DNA of 36,862 nucleotides from a virus: positions 1 to 36,862 of IMG/VR virus record IMGVR_UViG_3300035145_003810. One strand, written 5' to 3'. The notes below the pieces were generated by a model that saw nothing but the letters and a program-made list of their open reading frames with translations, was not told the origin of the DNA and ran no database searches. Below, in pieces: positions 23,158-31,600 of the stretch (its first letter is position 1; every line of letters starts with the position of its first letter). The position numbers and the translations under genes are program-made.

Positions 23158-23962
23158 AAAAGTAAGAAGAGGATTTAATTCTTCGTTGTGTTTGTCTAAC
23201 AGTAAGATTATTGCTTTGAATTCCTGATAAAAGTTTAACACCGGTTCTATCGTCAATTTTATTTTCGTCTACGATACGAACTCCGTTATCAGATCCTAAT
23301 TCAAAATATAGATCGTTTGATTCATTACTAAATATTACGTCATTAATTCCTTCGTCTCGGAATACCACATCGTTTTGTCCTATCCTGCTATATACTCTTG
23401 TTGAATCGTTAATTGCAACAGAAGCAAGACTAAAATCAGGCGCTGTACCTGCTATTGTAGCGTTTGAAACGACGTTATAAACACCACTAAATGTTATAGG
23501 AAGTATTTGATTAAAAGTACCTTTGACTTGTACAAAGCCTTGAGATGATCCTGTTGGACCGGGTAAGGTTGTTTCACCTTCGGTGGCTTCAATAAGAACT
23601 CCACCATTTGCGGTTAGTAATATATCAAGTGGTACGTTAACATTAACTTCACCTGTTACGTCAACTTCAGTATCAGTACTAAATTGTAATATTTGATTAA
23701 AAGAACCGCCAACAATTACATTTGCCGCTGAAGAAACAGAAAAAGGAACAGTTACGTCTACTGATATATCACCAGATTGAACAGCACCAGTAGCCGATAT
23801 TAAGATATCAGCTATAGGAGTTGCTTGACCTTTGATAGGAAGGAAACCGGTTGCGCTTTGAGTAAAAGGTATCGTTTGGTTTAGTTGACCTGAAGCAGGT
23901 ATCCTAGAACCAAATGAATTTAAGGAAAACCCTAACGTTAAGCTTGCGGTACCCTGAGGCAT
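23156..23962 (-). CDS. Beta-rich virion-type protein of unknown role
   Basis: A 268-residue, Ser/Thr/Val/Ile-rich protein, not recognised as a family. It contains three spaced copies of a strand motif (QLNQTIPF near residue 26, SFNQILQF near 87, TFNQILPI near 150), suggesting a repeated beta-sandwich. The C-terminal third includes NDVVFRDEGINDVIFSNESND, a short internal repeat, and a basic end (RQTQRRIKSSSYF). Proteins of this type near neck genes are often virion decorations or fibre attachments. ATG 23962 lies 15 bases after the previous gene. Confidence 0.72.
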   Translation of the reverse strand: MPQGTASLTLGFSLNSFGSRIPASGQLNQTIPFTQSATGFLPIKGQATPIADILISATGAVQSGDISVDVTVPFSVSSAANVIVGGSFNQILQFSTDTEVDVTGEVNVNVPLDILLTANGGVLIEATEGETTLPGPTGSSQGFVQVKGTFNQILPITFSGVYNVVSNATIAGTAPDFSLASVAINDSTRVYSRIGQNDVVFRDEGINDVIFSNESNDLYFELGSDNGVRIVDENKIDDRTGVKLLSGIQSNNLTVRQTQRRIKSSSYF

Positions 23963-23977
23963 TTAACTAACCTCGAG

Positions 23978-24385
23978 TTAAGCACCGCCTGCGGTAATTG
24001 TAAACGATGTGATTGAGATTTGTTGTCCAACAGCAATGTTTGTGTTGTCTAATTCCATATCTCCACCACCTGCTGATACGGTGATAGAACCTTGCATGTG
24101 ACAAACAGTTCCACCTGCGTTGTGAACTCTAAAGTATCCTGCAGTCCCACTTGCATCCGCTGAAATATCTTGCCATGTACCTAAGAGACTTGCAGATCCG
24201 CTCGACGGTGTTCCCAAAAAGTCTGATGGAAGAGTCATTGTTGCTAGAATTGTACCTGTGTTTGCTGAGCCGCAATTAGTTGGTGCGGAACCTGATGCAA
24301 TTGTGAGAATTGGACTTGTTCCGATAGTTGACTCGAGCGCAGCGATGGTAGCATTTCTTACGTCTTCTGATAGTTGAAACGCCAT
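23978..24385 (-). CDS. Small virion-type protein of unknown role
   Basis: A 135-residue protein, Gly/Ser/Thr/Ala-rich and beta-sheet-like, opening MAFQLSEDVRNATIAALEST then GSAPTNCGSANTGTILATM. Two Cys (SAPTNCGSAN and GTVCHMQG) are present. Similar short proteins occur in phage structural modules, but I cannot name its role. It follows an AAGGAG ribosome site and has a perfect late promoter at 24424-24431. It is the first gene of this structural block after the accessory cassette. Confidence 0.72.
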   Translation of the reverse strand: MAFQLSEDVRNATIAALESTIGTSPILTIASGSAPTNCGSANTGTILATMTLPSDFLGTPSSGSASLLGTWQDISADASGTAGYFRVHNAGGTVCHMQGSITVSAGGGDMELDNTNIAVGQQISITSFTITAGGA

Positions 24386-24423
24386 TGCTTTCTCCTTTTG
24401 TTAAGCTATAACCTATTCCAAAC

Positions 24424-24431
24424 TATTTATA
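24424..24431 (-). promoter_or_regulatory. T4-type late promoter after the accessory cassette
   Basis: A perfect TATAAATA on the minus strand, 38 bases before the start at 24385. It overlaps the stop of the nucleotidyltransferase-cupin gene (24427), so cassette and structural genes are joined very tightly. Confidence 0.8.
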
Positions 24432-25206
24432 TTGAGTCCCGTCTCTCAATATCGTCCTCAGATAATACGTTACCCATCCAAACTTCAATTACTTTAACTG
24501 GCCTGCTTCCTACATTTGTAGCTTTATGCCAAGTCTTTTGTGGAATATCAATACTATCCCCTGACCTATATACATTTGAAGTTTTGTATCCATTTGAAAA
24601 TTCTAAATTCATTTCAAGTTCGCCATCAACAATATGCCAATGTTCCGTACGAACAAAATGTCTTTGATCCGACAATGATTTACCTACATCAATTGAAAGC
24701 TCTTTAACTTTCCAATGACCGTTATTATCAAGGTTTCTATATTTACCCCACAATCGCTGAGTTTCAGGTTTGTCCCAGTTCTCAAGTAACCAAGAAGAGC
24801 TGTTCTTTTTATTATTACCGCCAACACCAAACATAAACACGATTTGGCCTTCTTCAATTAATTCTTTTGCATACTCAACTTCAGGTGTTGTACCTTTTTG
24901 ACGATCGCCGCCATTAGCAAAAATGATTTGGCTTGAAGGATATTCTGACCTTACTTTTCTAATTGCACCAACCGCAGTATCATCGCTATCGTCAAATTCA
25001 AACACTTCGTCAACAACTTTAAGTGCTTCTAATATTGCAATACGTTCTTCAATTGGCATAAACGGTCTTCCTTTTTTGCGTGTCAACCATTCATCACTGT
25101 TTGCACCAACCAAAAGTTTGTCGCCAAGTTTTTTCGCAGCTTTAAAATATTCAATATGACCTGAGTGAATTGGATCAAATCCGCCAGTAACTATAACTAT
25201 TCTCAA
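24427..25206 (-). CDS. Nucleotidyltransferase-cupin (PMI-like) fusion protein
   Basis: A 259-residue protein with two domains. The N-terminal half (about 1-145) is an HxGH cytidylyl/adenylyltransferase like HldE-C or TagD: GGFDPIHSGH (His14, His17), GRPFMPIEERIAILEALKVV, FANGGDRQKGTTPE, and NSSSWLLEN at the position of the final ISxTxx motif. The C-terminal half (about 160-259) is a cupin of the mannose-6-phosphate isomerase/ManC type II kind: EHWHIVDGELEMN, SIDIPQKTWHKATNVG and VIEVWMGNVLSEDDIERRDS. Together these would activate and isomerise a sugar phosphate. Start is TTG 25206, in a TTGA overlap with the AcpS stop, with GGAG in front. It is the last gene of the cassette. Substrate unknown. 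Confidence 0.83.
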   Translation of the reverse strand: MRIVIVTGGFDPIHSGHIEYFKAAKKLGDKLLVGANSDEWLTRKKGRPFMPIEERIAILEALKVVDEVFEFDDSDDTAVGAIRKVRSEYPSSQIIFANGGDRQKGTTPEVEYAKELIEEGQIVFMFGVGGNNKKNSSSWLLENWDKPETQRLWGKYRNLDNNGHWKVKELSIDVGKSLSDQRHFVRTEHWHIVDGELEMNLEFSNGYKTSNVYRSGDSIDIPQKTWHKATNVGSRPVKVIEVWMGNVLSEDDIERRDSI

Positions 25207-25553
25207 AACCTATTCTCCACTATAACAATTGCTGTAACACAATTATTTTCTTCAGTTAACGAAATATGTATATCAAAGAATTCTAATTCGTTGTTTTGTA
25301 ATTCTATATATGGCTTTTTACCATTTGACACATAAGTGATTTGATTAAAAGGTATCTTCCATCTATGACTTGTTGCTTTATATAAAGCTTCCTTGGTAGC
25401 CCAACACCTTGCTGCAAACGCCGCTCGTTTCCAAGACGATAAAGTTTCTAATTTTTCTATTTCTTTTATAGAAAATATATGGCCTGGGTTGTTTTTGTGT
25501 TTTTCAAAGTGTCTTGATATTTCTGTTGTGTCAATACCTAAACCTTCAATCAT
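25203..25553 (-). CDS. acpS: AcpS-type holo-ACP synthase (phosphopantetheinyl transferase)
   Basis: A 116-residue protein matching bacterial AcpS (about 120-130). It opens GLGIDTTEISR, with metal-binding Asp8, and has the second signature FAARCWATKEALYKA with Glu55 and Lys59; the IHISLTEENNCVTAIVIVE end matches the usual final strand. AcpS moves 4'-phosphopantetheine from CoA to a serine of an acyl carrier protein. All key residues look intact. It starts at ATG 25553 with an ATGA overlap on the preceding methyltransferase and ends in a TTGA overlap with the next gene. No carrier protein is visible in this window, so its target could be the host ACP or a phage protein elsewhere. I know of no common AcpS in T4-like phages. 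Confidence 0.87.
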   Translation of the reverse strand: MIEGLGIDTTEISRHFEKHKNNPGHIFSIKEIEKLETLSSWKRAAFAARCWATKEALYKATSHRWKIPFNQITYVSNGKKPYIELQNNELEFFDIHISLTEENNCVTAIVIVENRF

Positions 25554-26797
25554 AATTTTTCAACCTCAAAGAAATAATTCCATGCAAAATTATGATTAGG
25601 ATTAACTTGTTTATTACGCAAACGACCGGCAAGTGATGGATGTACCCACCAATCCTCATAAGCTGCCTCTTCGTCAAACCCTACATTAGGTACTGCGAGG
25701 TGATATCCCATTGAGCTTAAACCTTCTCGTGATGCCTGCCTTACTTTGTCTCCATCAGGATGCCATGCCGCATTGTGTTGAAATTGAATAACTCCAAATT
25801 CATAACCCTGAAACGGAATTTGCTCAAGTGTTTTAAAACACCACTCTTCTGTTGATATTCTTAAAAAGTCAATATATCGTTCAATACAATGTTGATTGAG
25901 TAATGTGTGATAGTCAAGATCTGTTGCATCTCCAAATATAATTGTACTTTTTCTTTGTCTTGAAAACTTTGTAGCAAATCGTTCATTTCGTTCAATTGAT
26001 AGTCCTGACCAATCGTAATCCTTTTCAAGTAAATAAGTTGCACTCATTTCAATAGGATCACCACAACCAATGTCAAGAAATGTACCTCGTTTCTTTCCTT
26101 CAGTAATCATAAGTACAAATAGATCTTGAAAGTGACGAGCGTAGTTCTTTTCAATTTCTTGAACACCAGTAAAAGTATATTTTAAACTATCTACATCTTG
26201 TTTTGTATATGGTATTCGGTGTGGATACTTCGTATTCTTTAACCAACCTGTAATCGAATCTTCGTGGTGTTTATCAAGTTTTAATTTGTGTTTTACATTA
26301 AACATCAATAGTTTTGATGAATCAAGTCCGTCGTCTTTCCATTTTGAAATAGCATATTGGAATTTTAATAAGTTCATTCCTGTCCATTTTGGAAGGTTGT
26401 GGTTTTTTACAGGTTCTATATCAGTACAGCCTAAACCTATTTGAGAATACATTAGGCTATCTCGCCAATTGTTTTGTTTCTCGGCAAATGTGGCCATGTA
26501 ATAATATGCTTCAGGTCTATTAGGCAAAAGATTAATAGCAGCTTTAAGTAATGATCCGACAGTATGACCTCGTCTTCCTTCTTTCATAAACAAAATTGAT
26601 CCAAGAATTAGACATTCATATTGTAACCATTTTTCTTCAAAACTATCACCTTCTGTAAAATCAGCAGCACGTAAATAATAACTAAATGCAGCGGCTCGCT
26701 GATCTAACTTATCATATTCCATCGCAACTTTAAACATAATCTTTGGGTCTGCAGGATTTAACGCATAAGCATTTATAAGTTTAGTAATTAATTGCAT
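25550..26797 (-). CDS. TPR protein with FkbM-type methyltransferase domain
   Basis: A 415-residue two-part protein. The N-terminal part (about 1-135) has TPR-like helix pairs (LNPADPKIMFKVAMEYDKL, AAAFSYYLRAADF, LPNRPEAYYYMATFAEKQN). The C-terminal part (about 230-400) is FkbM-like: FLDIGCGDPIEMSATYLLEK for SAM binding, LSIERN, IIFGDATDLDYH, then YIDFLRISTEEWCFKTLEQI, the family's (I/L)D-x-(L/I)-x-I-x-x-E element. FkbM enzymes mostly O-methylate sugars. It starts at ATG 26797, sharing a base with the propeller gene stop (TAATG). Phage genes of this type are common in marine phages next to glycan genes. Acceptor unknown. Confidence 0.82.
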   Translation of the reverse strand: MQLITKLINAYALNPADPKIMFKVAMEYDKLDQRAAAFSYYLRAADFTEGDSFEEKWLQYECLILGSILFMKEGRRGHTVGSLLKAAINLLPNRPEAYYYMATFAEKQNNWRDSLMYSQIGLGCTDIEPVKNHNLPKWTGMNLLKFQYAISKWKDDGLDSSKLLMFNVKHKLKLDKHHEDSITGWLKNTKYPHRIPYTKQDVDSLKYTFTGVQEIEKNYARHFQDLFVLMITEGKKRGTFLDIGCGDPIEMSATYLLEKDYDWSGLSIERNERFATKFSRQRKSTIIFGDATDLDYHTLLNQHCIERYIDFLRISTEEWCFKTLEQIPFQGYEFGVIQFQHNAAWHPDGDKVRQASREGLSSMGYHLAVPNVGFDEEAAYEDWWVHPSLAGRLRNKQVNPNHNFAWNYFFEVEKL

Positions 26798-27840
26798 TAT
26801 GGGCTCCCATTCAAAAATTGCATAAAGACTTCTAAATTCATTCTCAAAATATAAGAAGCATTGTCTTGAAAACCAAAAGTAATAAGTATTTCTTCACCAA
26901 CAATTGTTGCACCTGTTACAAATTCAATGTTAAAGTCTTGTTGTTTTGCATGATCGTAATACGTACCTAAGAAATGAAATTCCGATGATGTTTGAATAAT
27001 ATTCCAATCGTTATCCCATATAATAACACGGTGTGCATAGTTACCGTCTTTACGACCAAACGGATCTCTTAATAGATTTGTTTCGTGGCAGAAAGCCATT
27101 CTTCTATTATCATCAAGCCTTATAACTTGTGAGCCACCTCTAAGATCTTTGCCAAAAGGATAAACTTTGGTTTCGTCAATAAACGCGTCAGTGCATTCGC
27201 CAGTTTCAATATCAAATTTTACAACTTGTGTTGGGTTTGTCCACTTAACAAAATGCCATGGCATATCAAGAACTGGCATCCAATTCTTTTCACAATAACT
27301 TGCATCTCCATTTGGTGCTGGGATTTGGTATCTATTTTGTTCAACCCATTCGCCGTCTATAAATTCAACTTCAGAAAGGTCCATACGACCTTTTCCTTTA
27401 TCATCATAGCAATCTCTACGAACTCCACAAAGATATAATTTATCATCCCATTCAAATAATCTTGCATCTTCAAGGCCAACAAAATTCCAAGTAGGTTTGC
27501 CTGTATCGAGTTTCATATTTACTCGACCACCTGAAACCATATTAAGATTCCAATCGTATTCACAAATTACGTTGTGTGTTTTTAAAGCTACATCGTTTTC
27601 AGGATGTACATACACCAAAGGACCCCACGCGTGTGGAAACTTTTTAGCCTCTGAATGATAAAGGATATAATTAACGTGGCGTACGTTTACTAATATTTTA
27701 TCTTTGTGTATAAAAATAGAAGGGTTCATTAAACCCGTAGATTCATTTCCTAATATCTGTAAAGGAATAACTATTGGCGTTAAAGAACCACCACGTTTAA
27801 GAGCATAGGTCGCAAGACCACCCATATGCAAGTCGTGCAT
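26797..27840 (-). CDS. GH130-like five-bladed propeller glycan protein
   Basis: A 347-residue protein resembling the five-bladed propeller glycoside phosphorylase/hydrolase group (GH130-like). Segments include MNPSIFIHKDKILVNVRHVNY, the signature VGLEDARLFEWDDKLYLCG, EKNWMPVLDMPWHFVKWTNP, DLRGGSQVIRLDD and FVTGATIVGEEILITFGFQD, at roughly even spacing as expected for blades. GH130 enzymes act on beta-mannosides; the catalytic acid cannot be fixed by eye, so it might be a binding protein. It starts at ATG 27840 with GGAG and is first of the four coupled genes. I see no TATAAATA directly in front; late transcription from 28638-28645 through the small paralogs is likely. Confidence 0.75.
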   Translation of the reverse strand: MHDLHMGGLATYALKRGGSLTPIVIPLQILGNESTGLMNPSIFIHKDKILVNVRHVNYILYHSEAKKFPHAWGPLVYVHPENDVALKTHNVICEYDWNLNMVSGGRVNMKLDTGKPTWNFVGLEDARLFEWDDKLYLCGVRRDCYDDKGKGRMDLSEVEFIDGEWVEQNRYQIPAPNGDASYCEKNWMPVLDMPWHFVKWTNPTQVVKFDIETGECTDAFIDETKVYPFGKDLRGGSQVIRLDDNRRMAFCHETNLLRDPFGRKDGNYAHRVIIWDNDWNIIQTSSEFHFLGTYYDHAKQQDFNIEFVTGATIVGEEILITFGFQDNASYILRMNLEVFMQFLNGSP

Positions 27841-27870
27841 AATATATCATCTCCATAATAAATTCAAATC

Positions 27871-28200
27871 CTACCAAGTAGGGTCCCGCGTTACCATTGT
27901 CATTTTGTTGATCTTGTTTTGTAAAGCGGTATTAATTCTTTCTTCGTGTTCTGCGTCAATAGCGCCTTGAACCCAACCTAAAACAATTTCTTCAGTAAGA
28001 TCATTAAGAGCAACAAAATCAGCAGCAGCGGTTTGTTCGGCTGTGAGTGTTGTTTTGCCTAAGTACTTTGCAACATTCCCACTTAGGTCTGTTGCAACTT
28101 TTCTCCAACTTACAAAAATCACGGCATCTTCAAGGGTATCCCCGTCACCATTGACTTGGCTTTTAGTTCCAAGTTTTAAGATTTCCCAATCGTATACCAT
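27871..28200 (-). CDS. Small virion-type protein, paralog A
   Basis: A 109-residue protein related to the gene just before it (28208-28600): both read [YTF]-x-W-[EK]-[IV]-x-x-L-K-x-x-x-Q-V-N, then G-x-T-L-x-x-A-V, a W, and a middle LGWVQ/LGWIQ helix. It opens MVYDWEILKLGTKSQVNGDG. Proteins with this pattern recur in T4-like marine phages next to fibre genes; role unknown. It ends with TRDPTW. It starts 7 bases after its paralog, so both are expressed together. Confidence 0.75.
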   Translation of the reverse strand: MVYDWEILKLGTKSQVNGDGDTLEDAVIFVSWRKVATDLSGNVAKYLGKTTLTAEQTAAADFVALNDLTEEIVLGWVQGAIDAEHEERINTALQNKINKMTMVTRDPTW

Positions 28201-28207
28201 TTATTTT

Positions 28208-28600
28208 TTACTCCTCGGACGGCAAAGCTGGAGTTGCGGAAGTACCATCGCCCCACGGCAATCCTGACTCATCAATTTCAGATTCATTTTCTATGTCGAT
28301 TTTCTTTTGAATTTCTCCATCAATATGTTTCTTATAAGATGCGTCATTATTGACTACGTTTTGAATCCACCCAAGAACATCGGCCTCAACAAGATCAGCG
28401 AAAGCTTTAAAAGATCCTTCAGGAACGTTTTCTGCTGAGAACGGCGTAGCTCCTGAAAACATACCGCTATCCCCGTCTTCGTTTGTACCTGTAACTTCCC
28501 AAAAAGTTTGAACGACCGCATTTGGCAAAGTAGCACCTTCGCTATTAACCTGGTCTCGAACTTTAAGGCTTGTTACTTTCCATTCATAAGTAAATGCCAT
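28208..28600 (-). CDS. Small virion-type protein, paralog B
   Basis: A 130-residue protein, paralog of 27871-28200 (shared start YEWKVTSLKVRDQVNSEGA then TLPNAVVQTFWEV; shared ADVLGWIQNVV). It adds an acidic, Pro/Ser/Gly-rich tail (about 108-130, GLPWGDGTSATPALPSEE) absent from paralog A. It lies 36 bases downstream of the giant fibre gene. It may be a virion protein or fibre accessory, by context. A late promoter variant (28638-28645) lies 37 bases before its start. Confidence 0.77.
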   Translation of the reverse strand: MAFTYEWKVTSLKVRDQVNSEGATLPNAVVQTFWEVTGTNEDGDSGMFSGATPFSAENVPEGSFKAFADLVEADVLGWIQNVVNNDASYKKHIDGEIQKKIDIENESEIDESGLPWGDGTSATPALPSEE

Positions 28601-28636
28601 TGTTGTTTCTCCATTAAGTTTTATTAGATTACAGGA

Positions 28637-31600
28637 TTATTTATCCATTAATTTATATACCAATTCTTGCAGTTTGTCAATCTGCTTTTGCTGTTCATCT
28701 AACTGATTTTGTTGTTTATTTATTGTTTCTTGCTGCTCTTTGATACCTTCAATAAGCAAGCCTACCATATTACCATAACGAACAGCTTTACGATCTTTTT
28801 GTGTTTTAAGATCTGTTGTTTCGTATACGGCTTCAGGTAAAACTTTTTCAACTTGTTGTGCAATTACACCAGTCTGATTACCTTCTTTATCAATATAGTT
28901 AAAAGTAATACCATCAAGGGTTTGGATTTTCTCAATAGCATCTTTAATAACTTCTATGTTTTCTTTCCAACGAATATCAGAATAGTTTGCAAAACCTGTA
29001 ACTTCGCCTTCTGTTTGAATTGTACCGTAAGCCTGAATTGCATTCATAACTGAAGTGCCGGCTGGGTTTTGATAATAAGTGGTATCGTTTGAGTCATAGA
29101 ATAATGGCGCACGTACTGAAGAACCGTCAAACAGTCCGTAATCACCACTTACGATTCTCATTCTCCAGGTTCCGCCGTTATTCAAAATACCAACGTTGTT
29201 ACTACTATCTGCGTAGAAGTAACCTCTAACGGTCCCGGCGTATTCATCACGCATACGAATCCAGTTTGCCGCGGTTCCGCCTGCTACGTTCCAACCGTCA
29301 TCATCATCAGAATAGAAGTGCTGTCCTGATGCTTGGTTATAAATACCTTCACCTGAGTTATCGTTACGGAACCAGTTACGAGCATAGAATTCGTTAGCAC
29401 GAACACTAGTACCGAAATTAGATCCGCCTGCAGGATCCAAATAATAAGTTGTATCGTTTTGGTCATAGAAAATTGGTGCACGGAACGATCCACGGGCTTC
29501 AAAATAACCAGATCTTGTACGACCTTCCCAAGTACCGTTATAATACAAATAAGTAATATAATCTTCATCGGCATAAAGAATTGCTTCGCCGTTATCATGG
29601 TACAATGACATAATAGATCCATCATCGTCCCAATAAATTCGCCCACAATATGTATTAGAATCACGGAATCTAACCTCGCCGTGGTCAGAGTTATTTGAAC
29701 GAATACTTAACGTGTCAGCGTCGTCATCGTAAATATCCCAACCATCATTAAATTGAAGGAAGTTAAGATCAATTTGGTTCATACGAGAAGTTGATGCCGG
29801 ATCGGTATAATATGCCGAGTCGTTTGAGTCATAATAACGGCCTGCATATAATGAGCCACCGCTAGTGCTGTTCACATCAAGCATTGGAACGGTTCTCCAT
29901 GCACTGAATGAACTACCCCAAGTATTTCTAAATCTTAAGTTACCAATAGGACCACCACACATTTGCCAACCATAACGGTTAGAACCGTTAGTATAGTGAT
30001 ATGCTTGAACACCAACCCAGTGAGATGTACCTGAAGGTTGGTTTGCTGGGTTTGACCATGTATCAAAGAATCCTGAGCCCCAGTTACCAACAGTGTTCAG
30101 ATCAATAGTACCCCAGCCTACTGCGCCTGTCCAATAGTCTGAGTTAGAAGTAATTCGTGGTCTTGCAGCATAATATTCCTTACTGCTTCTTGTGTGTCCT
30201 GGAAGCTGCATATAAGCCATGGTTTCCGGTTGGACGCCACGGAATCTCGTATCATTGGTGCTAGCGCCATTGAAGCGGTAAGCTGTATTATTTGTGTCAT
30301 AGAAGATTTGCCCACGAACCGAACTACCATCAAACAGTCCGTAATCACCGCCTACAATACGCATTCTCCAAGAACCGCCAGAGTTTAAGATACCAACATT
30401 GTTTCCGTTATCTGCATAAACGTAACCACGAACTGTTCCACCGTATTCATCACGGAAACGAATACCGTTTGCAGCAGAACCACCAGCAACGTTCCAATAA
30501 TCATCGTTATCAGAATACCAATGTTGACCTGTTCCTTGGTTGTAAAGTCCTTCGCCAGACTGGTCGTTACGGAACCAATCACGAGCATAGATGTTAGTAG
30601 CACGCAAACCAGTGTTAAAGTTAGAGAAACTTGCCGGATCTACGTAATAACCAGTGTTGTTTGTATCGTAGAAAATTGGTGCACGGAACGATGATGACGC
30701 ATATGAGTTACCATCTGCCATTGCTTGGAAGTACCAACCTGAGATACCACCAGTAGCAGCACCGTGTTGACCTACATAGAAACCTGTTGTATTTGAATCA
30801 TTATTGTTATTTGAGTCAAGGTTAATGAACACATCATGATAAGAGTTAATACGAATATCATCAGATATACCACCGCCGTTGTCACGAGACGTAAAGCCGT
30901 GATAATCAGAATCGTTACCATACATTGTAATAAAGTCACCACGATCGCGCATATTAAGCCTGTCAAGTGTGACTGTAACCATGCTTGAGGTACCGTTAGG
31001 ATTTGTATAATAACCTGTATCATTTGAGTCATAGAAGATTGGAGCTCTTAAAGATGCGCCAGCTTGCAAGTTATTATTAACATAAACGTTGCTGCCACCT
31101 AATGGGTCTGAACCATTGTTGATAGACATAACCTGTGTAGCCATGTCATAATCGGTATAGAAACGCATACCTTGGTAACCGGAGTTTGCACCAAACTTAA
31201 GACCAGTGTGGAATGCAATCCTTAGATCTGGATACGGGTTAGACCATGCGCCTGACTCACGGAAAATTGCGTAAGCAGTAGATTTTGTTGGGTGGAAATA
31301 AACACCGCGTCCGTCGTCGGTTGCAACCGAGTCATCAAATTGGATATAATCATCAACGACAAGTGTATTAATAAGTGAAGAACCTGCAGGATTTACATAG
31401 AAATTAGTATCGTTACGGTCGTACATAATTGGAGTATCAAGACGTGAGTTAATTAGTGTTTGACCATTACCTCTAATAATCATGTTCCAATCACCACCAA
31501 CACCACCGTCACGGAACGAAATATCTTCACCGCTTGATGTTGCAATAATTAAGTGTGCATCATTGGTATCTGTAACTTGTATGAACCCGCGTTGGTTTTG

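Noticed and set aside
28717-28724. AATAAATA match on the minus strand inside the S74 domain
   Set aside because: It lies within the coding sequence of the fibre coiled coil with no gene start close downstream.
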